64,000 nucleotides of DNA. Origin: Clytia hemisphaerica (lineage: Eukaryota; Cnidaria; Hydrozoa; Leptothecata; Clytiidae). Shown piece after piece: positions 12,283-22,639 of the stretch; position 1 is the stretch's first letter; every line of letters starts with the position of its first letter. Location of the stretch: assembly GCA_902728285.1 (NCBI GenBank), contig CACVBU010001148.1:539567-603566 (forward strand). The letters are read 5' to 3'. Made by a program: the position numbers and the translations under genes. Under the pieces are notes generated by a model. It was not told the origin of the DNA, did not search any database, and saw only the letters and a list, made by a program, of their open reading frames with translations.

Positions 12283-15200
12283 ATGGGATGTGCATTCTGT
12301 AAAGATCCAAATCAGTCTAATAAAAATGTAAGTATATTATGCATGTTGATTCATTTTTGTGGCTATGCATAAGATATTTGGCCTAGGGGGGGGGGCTCTT
12401 TCTGTTCGGAGGTCAAACTATTGGTAATAGCTCCTGAAATAATAGAGCTTTTGCCGTGAAATTTTCTGTAAATTCCTAACTTTTATTTTGCTTCAAAATA
12501 AAAAAAAATTTGACACTTAAATATTTTCACACCTTGAGCATGATGACATTTCTGAGTAAGGTGTCACAAAAATTGACACTTTTCCAATACAAATTTATTT
12601 TTAATGTCAAATATATCGTTTAAACCGTAATTTATTGAATATTTAGGATAAAATAAGCATTTTAAACTCAGGCAACTTTAGGCAACAATACAATAGCTAT
12701 TTATAAGAACAAAGGAAATTTTCGGTTTTTGTTCACTTTGGGCATGATGAGTGACGTCATCAAAAAATTTTTTTTTCAAAAGTTACCTTACATGACAAGG
12801 ATCTTGTGTGCCAAATTTTATCCAAAAAGACCCACTAGATCAAAAGTTAAGAGGTGGTTCAGGAAAAGCCCCCCCCCCTAGTTCTGAACCGCCCCTAAAA
12901 GCCTAGGTTGAATAGGGTTAACTTAGTGAGTTTTAACAATTATAAGTCAACAAAAACATGTATTTAATGTTTGTTATGGGTGTTATGCTCCAAAAATTCA
13001 TGTGCATTGGAATTACTTTACCAATTCCTCTTTATTTAGACTACAGGCCACAGCCGCTAGCTTTCGAAAAGTAGTTTTTTCTTTGTCAAGTATATAAAAA
13101 GCAACATAGTTCCAAAAACATTGCATAAATCTGATTAAAATTATGATAGTCAAAACCAAAGTCCATTCACTTTAAGTGTACATTCTTGTGTGTGTTCTGA
13201 TTCTTACTTTCCTTGCCATTTTTCGAACAATTGTTCAATTCTTTAATCTTTCTAAAAAATTGTTGAAAACTGTTGAAAAGAAAATTTGGAGATCAAAGAT
13301 TTATGAAAAAAAATAATTTCAAAGATTTTTGTTACTCAAAACAAAAAATAAATGTGAACAAAATAAACTCTTTAAATCTTTTGATGCCAGAAACTTCACT
13401 TTTAGGGTAAAAAGGTACTTTGAAACCTCCTGAGCCCCGCTATATTAATATACGCAATAATGATGAGTTCCAATAAGGACGAAATGCATACACCTGCTCT
13501 GCTACCCAAATCTCCTGAGTGAATTTAGTTGGATAGAAATTTTCATTTCTTCACATATAAATATATTTTTAAAACCATAAACAATAATATCATCATAGTA
13601 TAAGAAAGCCGCGGCTGGAATGATAACATCTGGATTTCTGTTGTTCTATCTCTGTATTTGATGACTATTTGTTGATCAAGAAATAAGTAATGTAGCATCT
13701 TTAATGGTAAATTTTATTGGTTTATCGTTAATACTTACTTCTCAGTGCATTTTAGACATTAATGATATGCCCTTGATAATACACTTGCATTATAAAATCA
13801 TTGTGCAGGAAAGATCAACAATAAGAAATTTAAACAAGCACAAAATGGCTGGGCTAAAAGAACTCAAAAATTAATAAAGTGCCTCGAAATGCCTTAACAA
13901 TATTTCAGTGAAATCTTTTTAGAAATCAATGAAATAGTAAATCAAGATACTTCTGTGAAAATTTCAAGCCAGCATCTTCAAAATTTATCTTTCAAACTGA
14001 CAGGAAAGTTGTCATTTTCAATATCGTTTCCACAAAATACCCCTAAAATATGTCCAAAATTAGTTTTAAGTGTTCTATTGGGTACAGATTCAAAGATATC
14101 TAGCAATAAAAAAACTTTTTGTGAGAGAAAATAAGAAAAAATTCAATAAACTGACAATCTTGATGTTCTTATAAAGCTCGGAGACAGAGATAGAACAGCA
14201 ATTAACTGAGAAGACAATGTGGTACATATTCCAGCCGCGGCTTTCTTATACTATGATATCATTGATGAGAATATTTTAGTAATTTGTTTGTTATCGCTTA
14301 TATAATGTTTATAAATAAATTTAGATTATCTAGGATTTCAAAATATCTTATTTTTTAGGACTCTGGAGAACCTGATGAAAGATCAAGGCTATTAGACAAT
14401 CAACATCAACCTTCCGCTACTAAACCTATCACGTAAGATTCATAATTTGTATAGAGGATGCTTTAACTTGAATTTTGAACTATCATACATCTAATTTGAA
14501 AAAGTAGTTCGAAAGTTATTTCCAAAAAACTGACTTTTTTTCCATGTCGAAATTTCAAAAAATCATTAAAAACAGCGAGCAAACTTTTCTTTTAACAATT
14601 ACCTTCTTTACACATAAGAATACCAAAAAATGCAACTGTGCTCATCAAAACTCGTTGCGGAATTTAAGAATTATGGTAAAACAAGCTATTCCCATGTGGG
14701 ATAATATTTTTGGAAAGGCTGAAAAAAAATTTTGGAAATCTTCAAGAGAGTTTCAATGTTATGTGTGTGCTATGTGAGAAAATGTTTGAAAAAAATAGAT
14801 CACTATTCCTCGACTAGTTGCTCAAAGAACTTGGGTCTGCATTTAGTTAGCTGGAATTGGAAATGTTCATGACGTGCAAATAAGATAGAGAAACTGTTGG
14901 CAAAATATAAGATAAGAGAAAAAGCAATAAAAAAACAATGAAATTGTGTTTTTGTCATTTTGTCTTATTTATAGCGTGATTGCTGTTTTTAATGATTTTT
15001 TGAAATTTCGACCTGGAAAAAAAAGTTAGTTTTTTAAAAATAACTTTCGAACTACTTTTTCAAATTTAATGTATGATAGCTCAAATTCAAGTTAAAGCAT
15101 CCTCTATACAATAAAGAAAGAATGAACAAAAAAGCTAAATCCTGAAGCTCGCAATATCTCGACAAAGTTGTATACTTTTTTTTGGCGCACCCGGTATATA

Positions 15201-16913
15201 TTGCATGACTGAAAATAAATAAATTATGAATTTTCTTTTTGATTTACAGGGATGACTCCAATTATCACTCTACAAATTCTATAACGAAAACAGACGAACA
15301 GTCACAATTGAGTAGGATATTACACAAAACAGCACAGTATGTCGACACTTTTCAAAAAATATTTCCTTTGTTTTTAAGGCCGTTAAGGTAGAGTCTAAAA
15401 ATCTGTGGAAGCCTTGAAAATTGTCTGATATTTTTGCATTTTTGGATTTTACATACCCATTCCTGGCGTGGAGTCCGAATATATTGATTTTTCCCTCTGG
15501 GGACAATAGTTTTTTTGCCAAGTTGAGCTTGAGGCTAAAACATAGGGCCAGTCTTGAGACCCCAAAAAAGAGTCCCATTTGGCTGAAATCTTACACAAAT
15601 ACCTGGTACAAAAATCAAAATTCTGATTTTTTAGCTTGGGGACAACATTGTCCTAACACAAGGCTTAAATTTAAGTCAGCTTGTTGTTGACTTCATTAAC
15701 TGAAGTGTTATATGCTTGCTTTTTAATGTGGAACGTTTTTTTTTTCATTTTTCAAAGATTTGGTTTTTATGGGTTTGGAGGGGTTTCTGGCTTGCTCAGT
15801 TTGGCATTCCAGTATTCAAGGTGAACCAGTGGTGCACATATTTGACTATAATATATCAATTTAATTCGAATTTTAGAAATATAATAGACGTGTCAGCAAT
15901 CGAACCTCACAGTATGGAACGTTCAGAATATATGGATAAGATGAGACATTATATGTAAGTTTTTTTAAGAGCTTTTGTCCAAAAGCCCCTACACATACAC
16001 CTTTTTAGAGGGGTGTGACCACCCTCTACGTCTATTTACATGAAAACTTGTCAACTTAATTTAACTTTTATTCGTGGTCTGTGATGGTTTTGATCGCCTT
16101 GATTGTTGATATAGGCTCGTTTTCTCTTGTGTTCTTTTCTATTACCGAAACATTTACAAGCACTTCCTTTTAAACCTTTCTTAGAGGGGAATGGGGAATG
16201 GTTTGTTATCTTCGGTAAAAGGATAGCTCTTATTGCCAGCATTCTGTATGAAGAATGAAATATTAACTTTACTGATACTTTACTTCTAAAATATCCTTTA
16301 GAGAGAAGACTACGAACAGTGATTTCAATTTTTCAAAACAAAAGCAACTGAATCAAGTTACACATGCTCCACTGAACATTTTATTAGCGCCCAACATCAG
16401 TGCATCAGATATCAAATTAGTAAGTACAACTCATATTGGATTGTGGTACATTCTTGTACATTTTTATCAAATCGATTATTTTCTAGTAGCGAGAAAGCAT
16501 GATTCATTTTTTGTTTCTTATCATTACTGGTATTTGTCGAGGGTTGGCATAACTGTAAAATTAGAGCAGCACAAGGCTAGCACGAGCTAAGGTTAACAAA
16601 TAATAGTGTGTTCTGCTCGAAAGTAAAACAACATCAAACTTCTCAGTCTCCCCGTGGTATTACCAGATCTGGGCTATTACAAAAAAAGTGGAGCTTATAT
16701 AACTGCGTTTATGATCTTGGAAATGTTTGTAACTAGGGATTTTTTCTACAAATACTAACGACTTTCATTCAAATTCAATTGCGTTTATGTTTTCAGATAA
16801 CAGAAGCTAGTCACAACGTATCTGGAGCTTTATCACAAGCTAAAATCACGTGTAGCGATAGTCTAGTGGAAAACTTCGATGTCGATAATTCACCAGTACC
16901 TGTGGTGACGTAG
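12283..16913 (+). CDS. LAMTOR1: Ragulator complex protein LAMTOR1 (p18)
   Basis: Six coding exons with GT-AG junctions at 12283-12327, 14359-14432, 15250-15336, 15877-15954, 16302-16419 and 16797-16913 join in frame to 172 residues; human LAMTOR1 has 161. LAMTOR1 is the lipid-anchored scaffold that holds the Ragulator and Rag GTPases on the lysosome for mTORC1 activation. The product starts MGC, giving a myristoylatable Gly2 and a palmitoylatable Cys3; the second cysteine is at position 6 where human has position 4. An acidic stretch with ERSRLLD follows, matching the human endosomal-sorting leucines. TDEQSQLSRILHKTA and NIIDVSAIE...EYMDKMRHY are the conserved core helices. The C-terminal region is the least conserved. 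AATAAA lies at 16989-16994, 76 bp after the stop. A splice-acceptor-like TTTCAG ends 17 bases before the ATG, so a 5' UTR exon or trans-spliced leader is possible. Confidence 0.9.
12382..12907. mobile_element. Poly-G/poly-C bounded element in LAMTOR1 intron 1
   Basis: A G run begins just after CCTAGG at 12382 and a C run preceded by AGGAAAAG ends near 12880, followed by another CCTAGG at about 12902-12907. The phrase GTTAAGAGGTGG before the C run also occurs at 44226-44237, again before AAAAGCCCCCCC, so this is a repeat family. Ends and target duplication are uncertain. It belongs in style with the poly-G capped element at 3365-3705. Confidence 0.5.
13594..14255. mobile_element. CATAGTATAAG element, copy 1 (7-bp target duplication)
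   Basis: The ends are perfect inverted repeats beginning CATAGTATAAGAAAGCCGCG. They are flanked by the direct repeat ATATCAT (13587-13593 and 14256-14262), which proves insertion into LAMTOR1 intron 1. A second copy lies at 32500-33438. The interior is non-coding, so this is a non-autonomous element. CA...TG ends and a 7-bp duplication would suit the P superfamily, but no transposase is present to confirm it. Confidence 0.8.
14450..15108. mobile_element. Inverted-repeat element in LAMTOR1 intron 2, arms about 125 bp
   Basis: The left arm starts TATAGAGGATGCTTTAACTT and continues through AAAGTTATTTCC to the CGAAATTTCAAAAAATCATT region. The right arm (about 14985-15108) is its reverse complement. 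Both ends are TA, compatible with a TA target duplication. The reading frame at 14544-14777 inside it resembles no known protein. Confidence 0.65.
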
Positions 16914-17507
16914 CATTGTCTATTGGTAATGGGTAATTCTATTATCAATTGGATCATTAGGTTGAAACGAATTCGAAATTATGATAATAATAAACAATTA
17001 TTGAATGCACACTTAATTTTCATAAAATGACAAATCACCCTATTTGAGGAGGATTTTTTTTAGAGAAAGATTAAAATAATAATTAATATACTTGGATTAT
17101 TTTTTTTTTGAAAGAATTTTGTTATCTTGATGACTATATCAATTTAGAATCAAAAACGGTTGAAAAGGTCTAACACAGAACGCACAGAGAGACACCTGAC
17201 ACCTTATGTTATTCGAAAGGGAAGCGACTGGGTTGTGAGGGTGGCCCAGAAAGTCTTGCACTTTTTCAGCCTATAAGATTCCATCATTTTAAGGAAAAAC
17301 AACAACTGTGGTTTAACTCAATAAAAAGTTTGTTGAACACTTGCACAATTGATCTTTAGTTAGTTATACCATATATGTTTTGTTTTCACCTACTAGTCTT
17401 GACGTCGTAAAATCATTGCATCCTTTTTCCATATCAAAAATACCGGAAAAGCAGGATTTTTGAATTTTGAAAATTCTGGATCCTGGATTCTCGGGTGTAC
17501 CCGGTAG

Positions 17508-17901
17508 TAGACTGGAGTCGTTTATAATGCATGTAATACTAATAATAAACACAAATAATGATACGGGATTTAGTTTGTATAAACGACTGGAAGAATCCGG
17601 TGTTCCAGCCTTATAGATACTGGGCCTAGCTACGCAGAAACTTGCGTAGCGAGAAAACAATTTATCAAGCAACAACAAACTCTCAAAATAAAATCAACTC
17701 AAATGAAACGTTTTTAACACACAAATCCACACACATTTTATTTTCAAGAATTTTTTTTGAGCGGGAAAAAATTTTAATTGCGATATTGACACTTTTTTTT
17801 TGTTTGGAGTTAGTGCACAAAGGTTTCTAGACGACTAAAATTTACTTTTTTTTTGCTTTATTTCTAATATGTATGAATTAGTCGTCTAGCTTGCTAGACT
17901 A
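17508..17901. mobile_element. TAGACTGGAGTCG element, copy 1 (9-bp target duplication)
   Basis: The element begins TAGACTGGAGTCGTTTATAA and ends TCTAGCTTGCTAGACTA. It is bracketed by the direct repeat ACCCGGTAG (17499-17507 and 17902-17910). Nine-base duplications are typical of Mutator-like elements (MULEs), so this is probably a non-autonomous member. The frames inside are not protein-like. Its sister copy is at 53730-54132. Confidence 0.8.
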
Positions 17902-18090
17902 ACCCGGTAGAGAACATGATGCAATTCTGACTTAACGTTCTAGCAAAAGTCGTAGGCGTCATCTAATACAGACCAAAAACAAAAAAATGCGATCTCTGAT
18001 TTTGAGCTATGAGTGACCTATGGTTTTTATTCAGTGTTTTCCCTCGATTGTGCTGTTTCTCTAATCTCTTTTAGGCCTACTCAACATTAA

Positions 18091-18360
18091 TACCTTAAGG
18101 GAAGAAATTTTTGCGGGAAGAAATTTTTACCGAATTTATTTTCACGGCTCACAGCACAAAATTCGGAAGTTTCGCGGAATTTAATTTCGCGGTTGAGAGA
18201 ATTTCTGGTTCACAATATTTTGTCCTAAATTTTTAAAACCTGAAAATATTTGTGTTTCGCGCAAATTAATTTCGCAGATTTGTCTGTAAGTCGCGAAATT
18301 AAATTCTCCGAAAATTTCTTCCCCTAAAATTTCTTCCCGCAAAAATTTCTTCCCTTAATT
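18091..18360. mobile_element. Palindromic TACCTTAAGGGAAG element
   Basis: It opens TACCTTAAGGGAAGAAATTT and closes with the near reverse complement AAATTTCTTCCCTTAAT, with several internal copies of GGAAGAAATTTTNGCG in both orientations. It resembles the palindrome at 10129-10648 in its TTAAGGGAA ends but has a different core. No coding sequence. Confidence 0.55.
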
Positions 18361-18568
18361 TTAGTAGAATTTAATATTTTGTCTTTTTGTATCAAAAGCA
18401 TCTTAAATTTATATAGTTCAAATAGTTAAATGACCATAGTTAGCCAAGCTTTCCTTTTTGCTGTTGAGACTTTTTAATGCATTTTCACTCTTAGTAATTT
18501 TCTGTGTTTATGGTTTTTTTTCTGTTCATCATGTGCTTTTATGTCAATGAAATCATAAATGTCCTTAA

Positions 18569-19160
18569 GGCCCCATTACACCTAAGAATAAGGGGGAAGA
18601 ATATATCTCTGCAGCTGTTACGATTCGTGAATTCTTTCTCTAGATACACGTAAAAATATTCAAAAATGGAAAATCTCAGAGTTTTTCCAAATTTGCCATC
18701 TGTTAATTTTTGTAAATTCTGCCGTAAAATTACACGGAAGAATGTAAAAATTTTATCAGATTAATTTTATTGCAAAGGTCAAAACGGAAGTTCTTTAATT
18801 TGATATTTTTCCCTTTTTTCGAAACCCCACCAACTTTCGAGAGGGAAAATCCTTTGTAAAGTTTGTTTGCACAGTCTACACAATAGCCAAAATTCCACAC
18901 TAATCCCCACTTTCAATAGGCTGCTATTGTTGAATATTTTTCATAATTTTCCATTCCTTTGGACACCTCCAAAGGAATAGAAAATTATGAAATTAATTAA
19001 ACAATAGAAACTGAGATTAGGGAGATAATTTTTCAGCGAATTCTTTATACTATTCTTTCAACTGATTACACAGGAGAATTTAATAAAATTGCTCACAAGT
19101 GTCAGGTGTGCAGTAAATTTCACATTATTCTTCCTTTATATTCTTAGGTGTAATGGGGCC
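18569..19160. mobile_element. GGCCCCATTACACC element, first of two adjacent copies
   Basis: The ends are inverted repeats: GGCCCCATTACACCTAAGAA at the left and its reverse complement at the right. The interior is AT-rich and non-coding. It is followed after about 90 bp by a second copy in the same orientation that differs at only a few positions. Flanking bases (TTAA/TTTA) suggest but do not prove a short AT-rich target duplication. Confidence 0.75.
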
Positions 19161-19249
19161 TTTAGATTCTTTAAAACATTTAGACGGCTCTTTCCCATTA
19201 TCATATCTATTTTTAATGGTTTCAAAGCTTCAGCGTTGTCTTTCATAAA

Positions 19250-19843
19250 GGCCCCATTACACCTAAGAATAAGGGGGAAGAATATATCTCTGCAGCTGTT
19301 ACGATTCGTAAATTCTTGTTCTAGATACACGTAAAAATATTCAAAAATGGAAAATCTCAGAGTTTTTCCAAATTTGCCATCTGTTAATTTTTGTAAATTC
19401 TGCCGTAAAATTACACGAAAGAATGTAAAAATTTTATCAGATTAATTTTATTGCAAAAGGCAAAACGGAAGTTCTTTAATTCGATATTTTTCCCTTTTTT
19501 CGAAACCCCCCCCCAACTTTCGAGAGGGAAAATCCTTTGTAAAGTTTGTTTGCACAGTCTACACAATAGCCAAAATTCCACACTAATCCCCACTTTCAAT
19601 AGGCTGCTATTGTTGAATATTCTTCATAATTTTCCATTCCTTTGGACACCTCCAAAGGAATAGAAAATTATGAAATTAATTAAACAATAGAAACTGAGAT
19701 TAGGGAGATAATTTTTCAGCGAATTCTTTATACTATTCTTTCAACTGATTACACAGGAGAATTTAATAAAATTGCTCACAAGTGTCAGGTGTGCAGTAAA
19801 TTTCACATTATTCTTCCTTTATATTCTTAGGTGTAATGGGGCC
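19250..19843. mobile_element. GGCCCCATTACACC element, second adjacent copy
   Basis: This copy is nearly identical to 18569-19160 across its whole length, in the same direction. Differences include a longer C run near 19506 and GATTCGTAAATTCTTG where the first copy has GATTCGTGAATTCTTT. The spacer between the copies (19161-19249) is unrelated to the element. The similarity implies recent duplication or two recent insertions. Confidence 0.75.
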
Positions 19844-20249
19844 TTAAAAGGCTTCTGCTAATCTTCTAACCAAAAAGAATTCTCATAGGAAGTATAATTT
19901 CTAAAGAGGTTTGCTACGCAGACTATGTACTTCCATAATTTTTTTTTGTTTCTTATATGTAGTATGTGCTCAAGCTACACAGTTGATTTTTGTTTCCTTA
20001 AAATTTTCCCTCTAATTTTTTTTATATTTTCTGAAAGTTGTTTATTTTCTGTAAATTATTATTGAATAGCTTTAAAAACAATAAACTTTGTTCACAAAAA
20101 ATTCATTTCTACCAATTGGATTTCTCTTATTTACATCTCGTTATTATTATAACTTTCCCAGGTCTCATCTCACCTCGCCCTCGCCCTCGCCCTTTTTCCC
20201 AACCATGCTGAATAGTGTGGTCGTGTTACAAAAATACAGGCTGTTTGAA

Positions 20250-20790
20250 GGAAAAAAATTAGATCTAGCTGAAACTTTCTCCAGACCTTCTCTATAGGAT
20301 GCTTATACCTCAGGAAAAAATCCCCTAAAATCCCACTTCAAACTTATTTCCAGACAATATCATGTATACCATTCGAAAGCTCTCGAAAAACTATATAAAA
20401 GACTTTAAAACGGTTATAGCCGATTTCCAACTCGAGATATTTTATGCGCAAGTTCCACTTTTCGCCACATTTTGGTCTAAAATTGACCATAAATAGCATC
20501 TTCTGCGTGAATTATCTTGAGTTAGGTAAGGAAATCGGCTATACCCGTTTAAAAGTCTTCCATATAGTTATTCGAGAGCTTTTGAATGGTATACTTGATG
20601 ATAATGTCTGAAAATGAGTTTGAAATGTTCAAAAAATTTCGCCCTTAGGATTTTGCCTGGGGAAAAAAGAAATGTCCCAAAAAAGGGATGTTCCACAAGT
20701 GGGATTTTAGGGGATTTTTTCCTGAGGCATAACCATCCTATAGAGAAGGTCTGGAGAAAGTTTCAGCTAGATCTTATTTTTTTTCCTGTA
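20250..20790. repeat. Near-perfect 0.54-kb palindrome (foldback element)
   Basis: From about 20250 to 20480 the strand contains AGCTGAAACTTTCTCCAGAC, then TCCCCTAAAATCCCAC, then GCTCTCGAAAAACTATAT and GGTTATAGCCGATTTCC. The reverse complements follow in the opposite order from about 20515 to 20790. The whole block would fold into one long hairpin with a short loop near 20490. No protein coding or target duplication was identified. Confidence 0.65.
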
Positions 20791-21390
20791 AATTATGCCA
20801 AACGACCCCACTAGAAAAAAATATATTTTCAACTGTCAAAGAAAAGTGATATAGAAACCTGGTTACAGTCTTTCCCTTCATATACCTTTTAAGTATTCAG
20901 ATCAAAAGTAAAATGCCCAGCAGACTGGCAACTAGGGCATAATTTTAAGAACCGAGAGTCAGTCGTCAACCATGGCCCCCGGCGTGCGCATCGAATTGAG
21001 GGGGCCAAAAAAATATGTCGCCCACCATGGTTGGGCGACGAAGAAAATTTTCGACTTTTCGCCCTTATTTCACCCCTCTAAACGGTATATATAAGATTTT
21101 TCAAAGTAAAAATAAAATACTTTGCAAAAATTTGGGGGGGGGGCATGGCCCCCTGGCCCCCCGGTGACGGTCAACGGTCATGGTCGACGTCCCGTCAGTC
21201 GTTCAATACGAACTTTATTATGAGATTCTGGAGATTCTCCAACATCAAATTTTTTGGGGAAACATATTAAACGTACAAATATCAAAAAGTATATTTTAAA
21301 GTAGACATTCCAAAAACTTGGCCTGCTGATCCTTCGAGGGGATAAATTAAAAAATGAAGGAAGGAAGTGGAATGGCTTCTGTAACATATA

Positions 21391-21455
21391 CAGTTGACTC
21401 TCGCTAATTCGGACTCGATCGGGTTATCTTATTTGTTCGAATTACAGAGAGTAAT
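21391..21455. mobile_element. Pogo/Tigger-like terminal sequence
   Basis: CAGTTGACTCTCGCTAATTC directly after TA (21389-21390) has the look of pogo/Tigger inverted termini (CAGTnGAnnCTCGnTnATTCGnAC). A degenerate inverted partner GTTCGAATTACAGAGAGT follows at about 21435-21453. A similar sequence is found in PLK4 intron 14 near 37684. It is a fragment or a very short MITE. Confidence 0.4.
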
Positions 21456-22110
21456 TTAAGAGGGAAGGAGCTTGCTGTTGAATGTTAAATGACGCCAGCA
21501 GCCCATTCCCTCCAAGCCTGTTAGACGAAAACCACTTTTTTATCGCGATTTAAAACAAAGAAAAAATTTGGTTTGTTGGAAGGTACTGGCTAATTCCCTG
21601 CCCGGCGGGAATGTTACTGGTGAGCTATCCGAAGTTTAGTCTTTACGTGAAGAAAGAGTCTTATTTCGAGATTAGCTCGATGCAAATGGCGCCTTGTTTC
21701 AGTTGGCGCTAGATTTCAAAAATGGCGGAAGAGAATATGTAAGAAAAATTTAAAAATTTTAAGTTTGCTTTTATTTTTATATGAATTCCTGAGAAATAAA
21801 ATATTTTGAATGGTTACTCCTTTTTCAAAGTATTCAAATAGGCTAATCCATTTTCGAACTATGCAGATGTAGGTAGCTATTCCTTTGATTTTCCAAGCAA
21901 GTTTTTGTTCATAGATATTTTCCAAACGATTTTATTTGACTACCGTGAGATCGGGTAACTTGCATCAGTGGAGGCTAACATGCATAGCCCTCAAATGACT
22001 GACCAATCTAAGCAGCAAAATTTCATACAAATGAACTACGCTGCTCTACTCTACCATTTTTGTTTTGATTTAATTTTGTATTTTTAATATGATAAACCAG
22101 CCAAATCATT

Positions 22111-22624
22111 CAATACACCTTATCGGAAATTCCACCTCCTCGCCTTGTTGCTACGCAACACTTTTTGGGAGGTAAACAAAGCTCGATATTGCGGTTTTCA
22201 GGCAAAAAGCCTTACTAAACACCCAAAATGTTGATGCCAAAAGAGCCTCCAAATCAACTGAAGAACCACCGAAGTTGTTGTTTTTCTCTTTCTAATAGCT
22301 TCTGCTCTAGCATCTTGAAAGCTTTGTTTTGTTTGTTTTTTTCAAATTCAGTGTATTTTTAGGAACATAAACAAGCCAGATAACGCCAGATATAAGCAAA
22401 TGAGTTCTTGTTTTACGCGAGAACTTTTATACAGGTCTAGAATTCATGTAGTATATTTACGTGACGGAAATGTAGTGTTGAAGCTGGGCCGTACCACGCG
22501 AACGTACTCCATGGATTGCTGGCCATACCGTCGCTACTCGCTCTACCATTTATGTTTACCTCCCAATTTCAACGGATCCATTTTAGCGCAATTGTTTTTG
22601 TTGAATTTCCGATAAGGTGTATTG
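22111..22624. mobile_element. CAATACACCTTATCGG element, copy 1
   Basis: The ends are inverted repeats starting CAATACACCTTATCGGAAAT. The interior includes TTGTTGCTACGCAACACTTT and ATATAAGCAAATGAGTTC, both shared with the copy near 46183-46592. It is non-coding. It sits in the 3' part of the LINE of the surrounding composite. No clear target duplication. Confidence 0.65.
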
Positions 22625-22639
22625 AGGGCTATAATACTT

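Noticed and set aside
19089..19334. Signal-peptide-like frame spanning the two MITE copies
   Set aside because: It is made of MITE terminal sequence and spacer, with no codon pattern or splice support.
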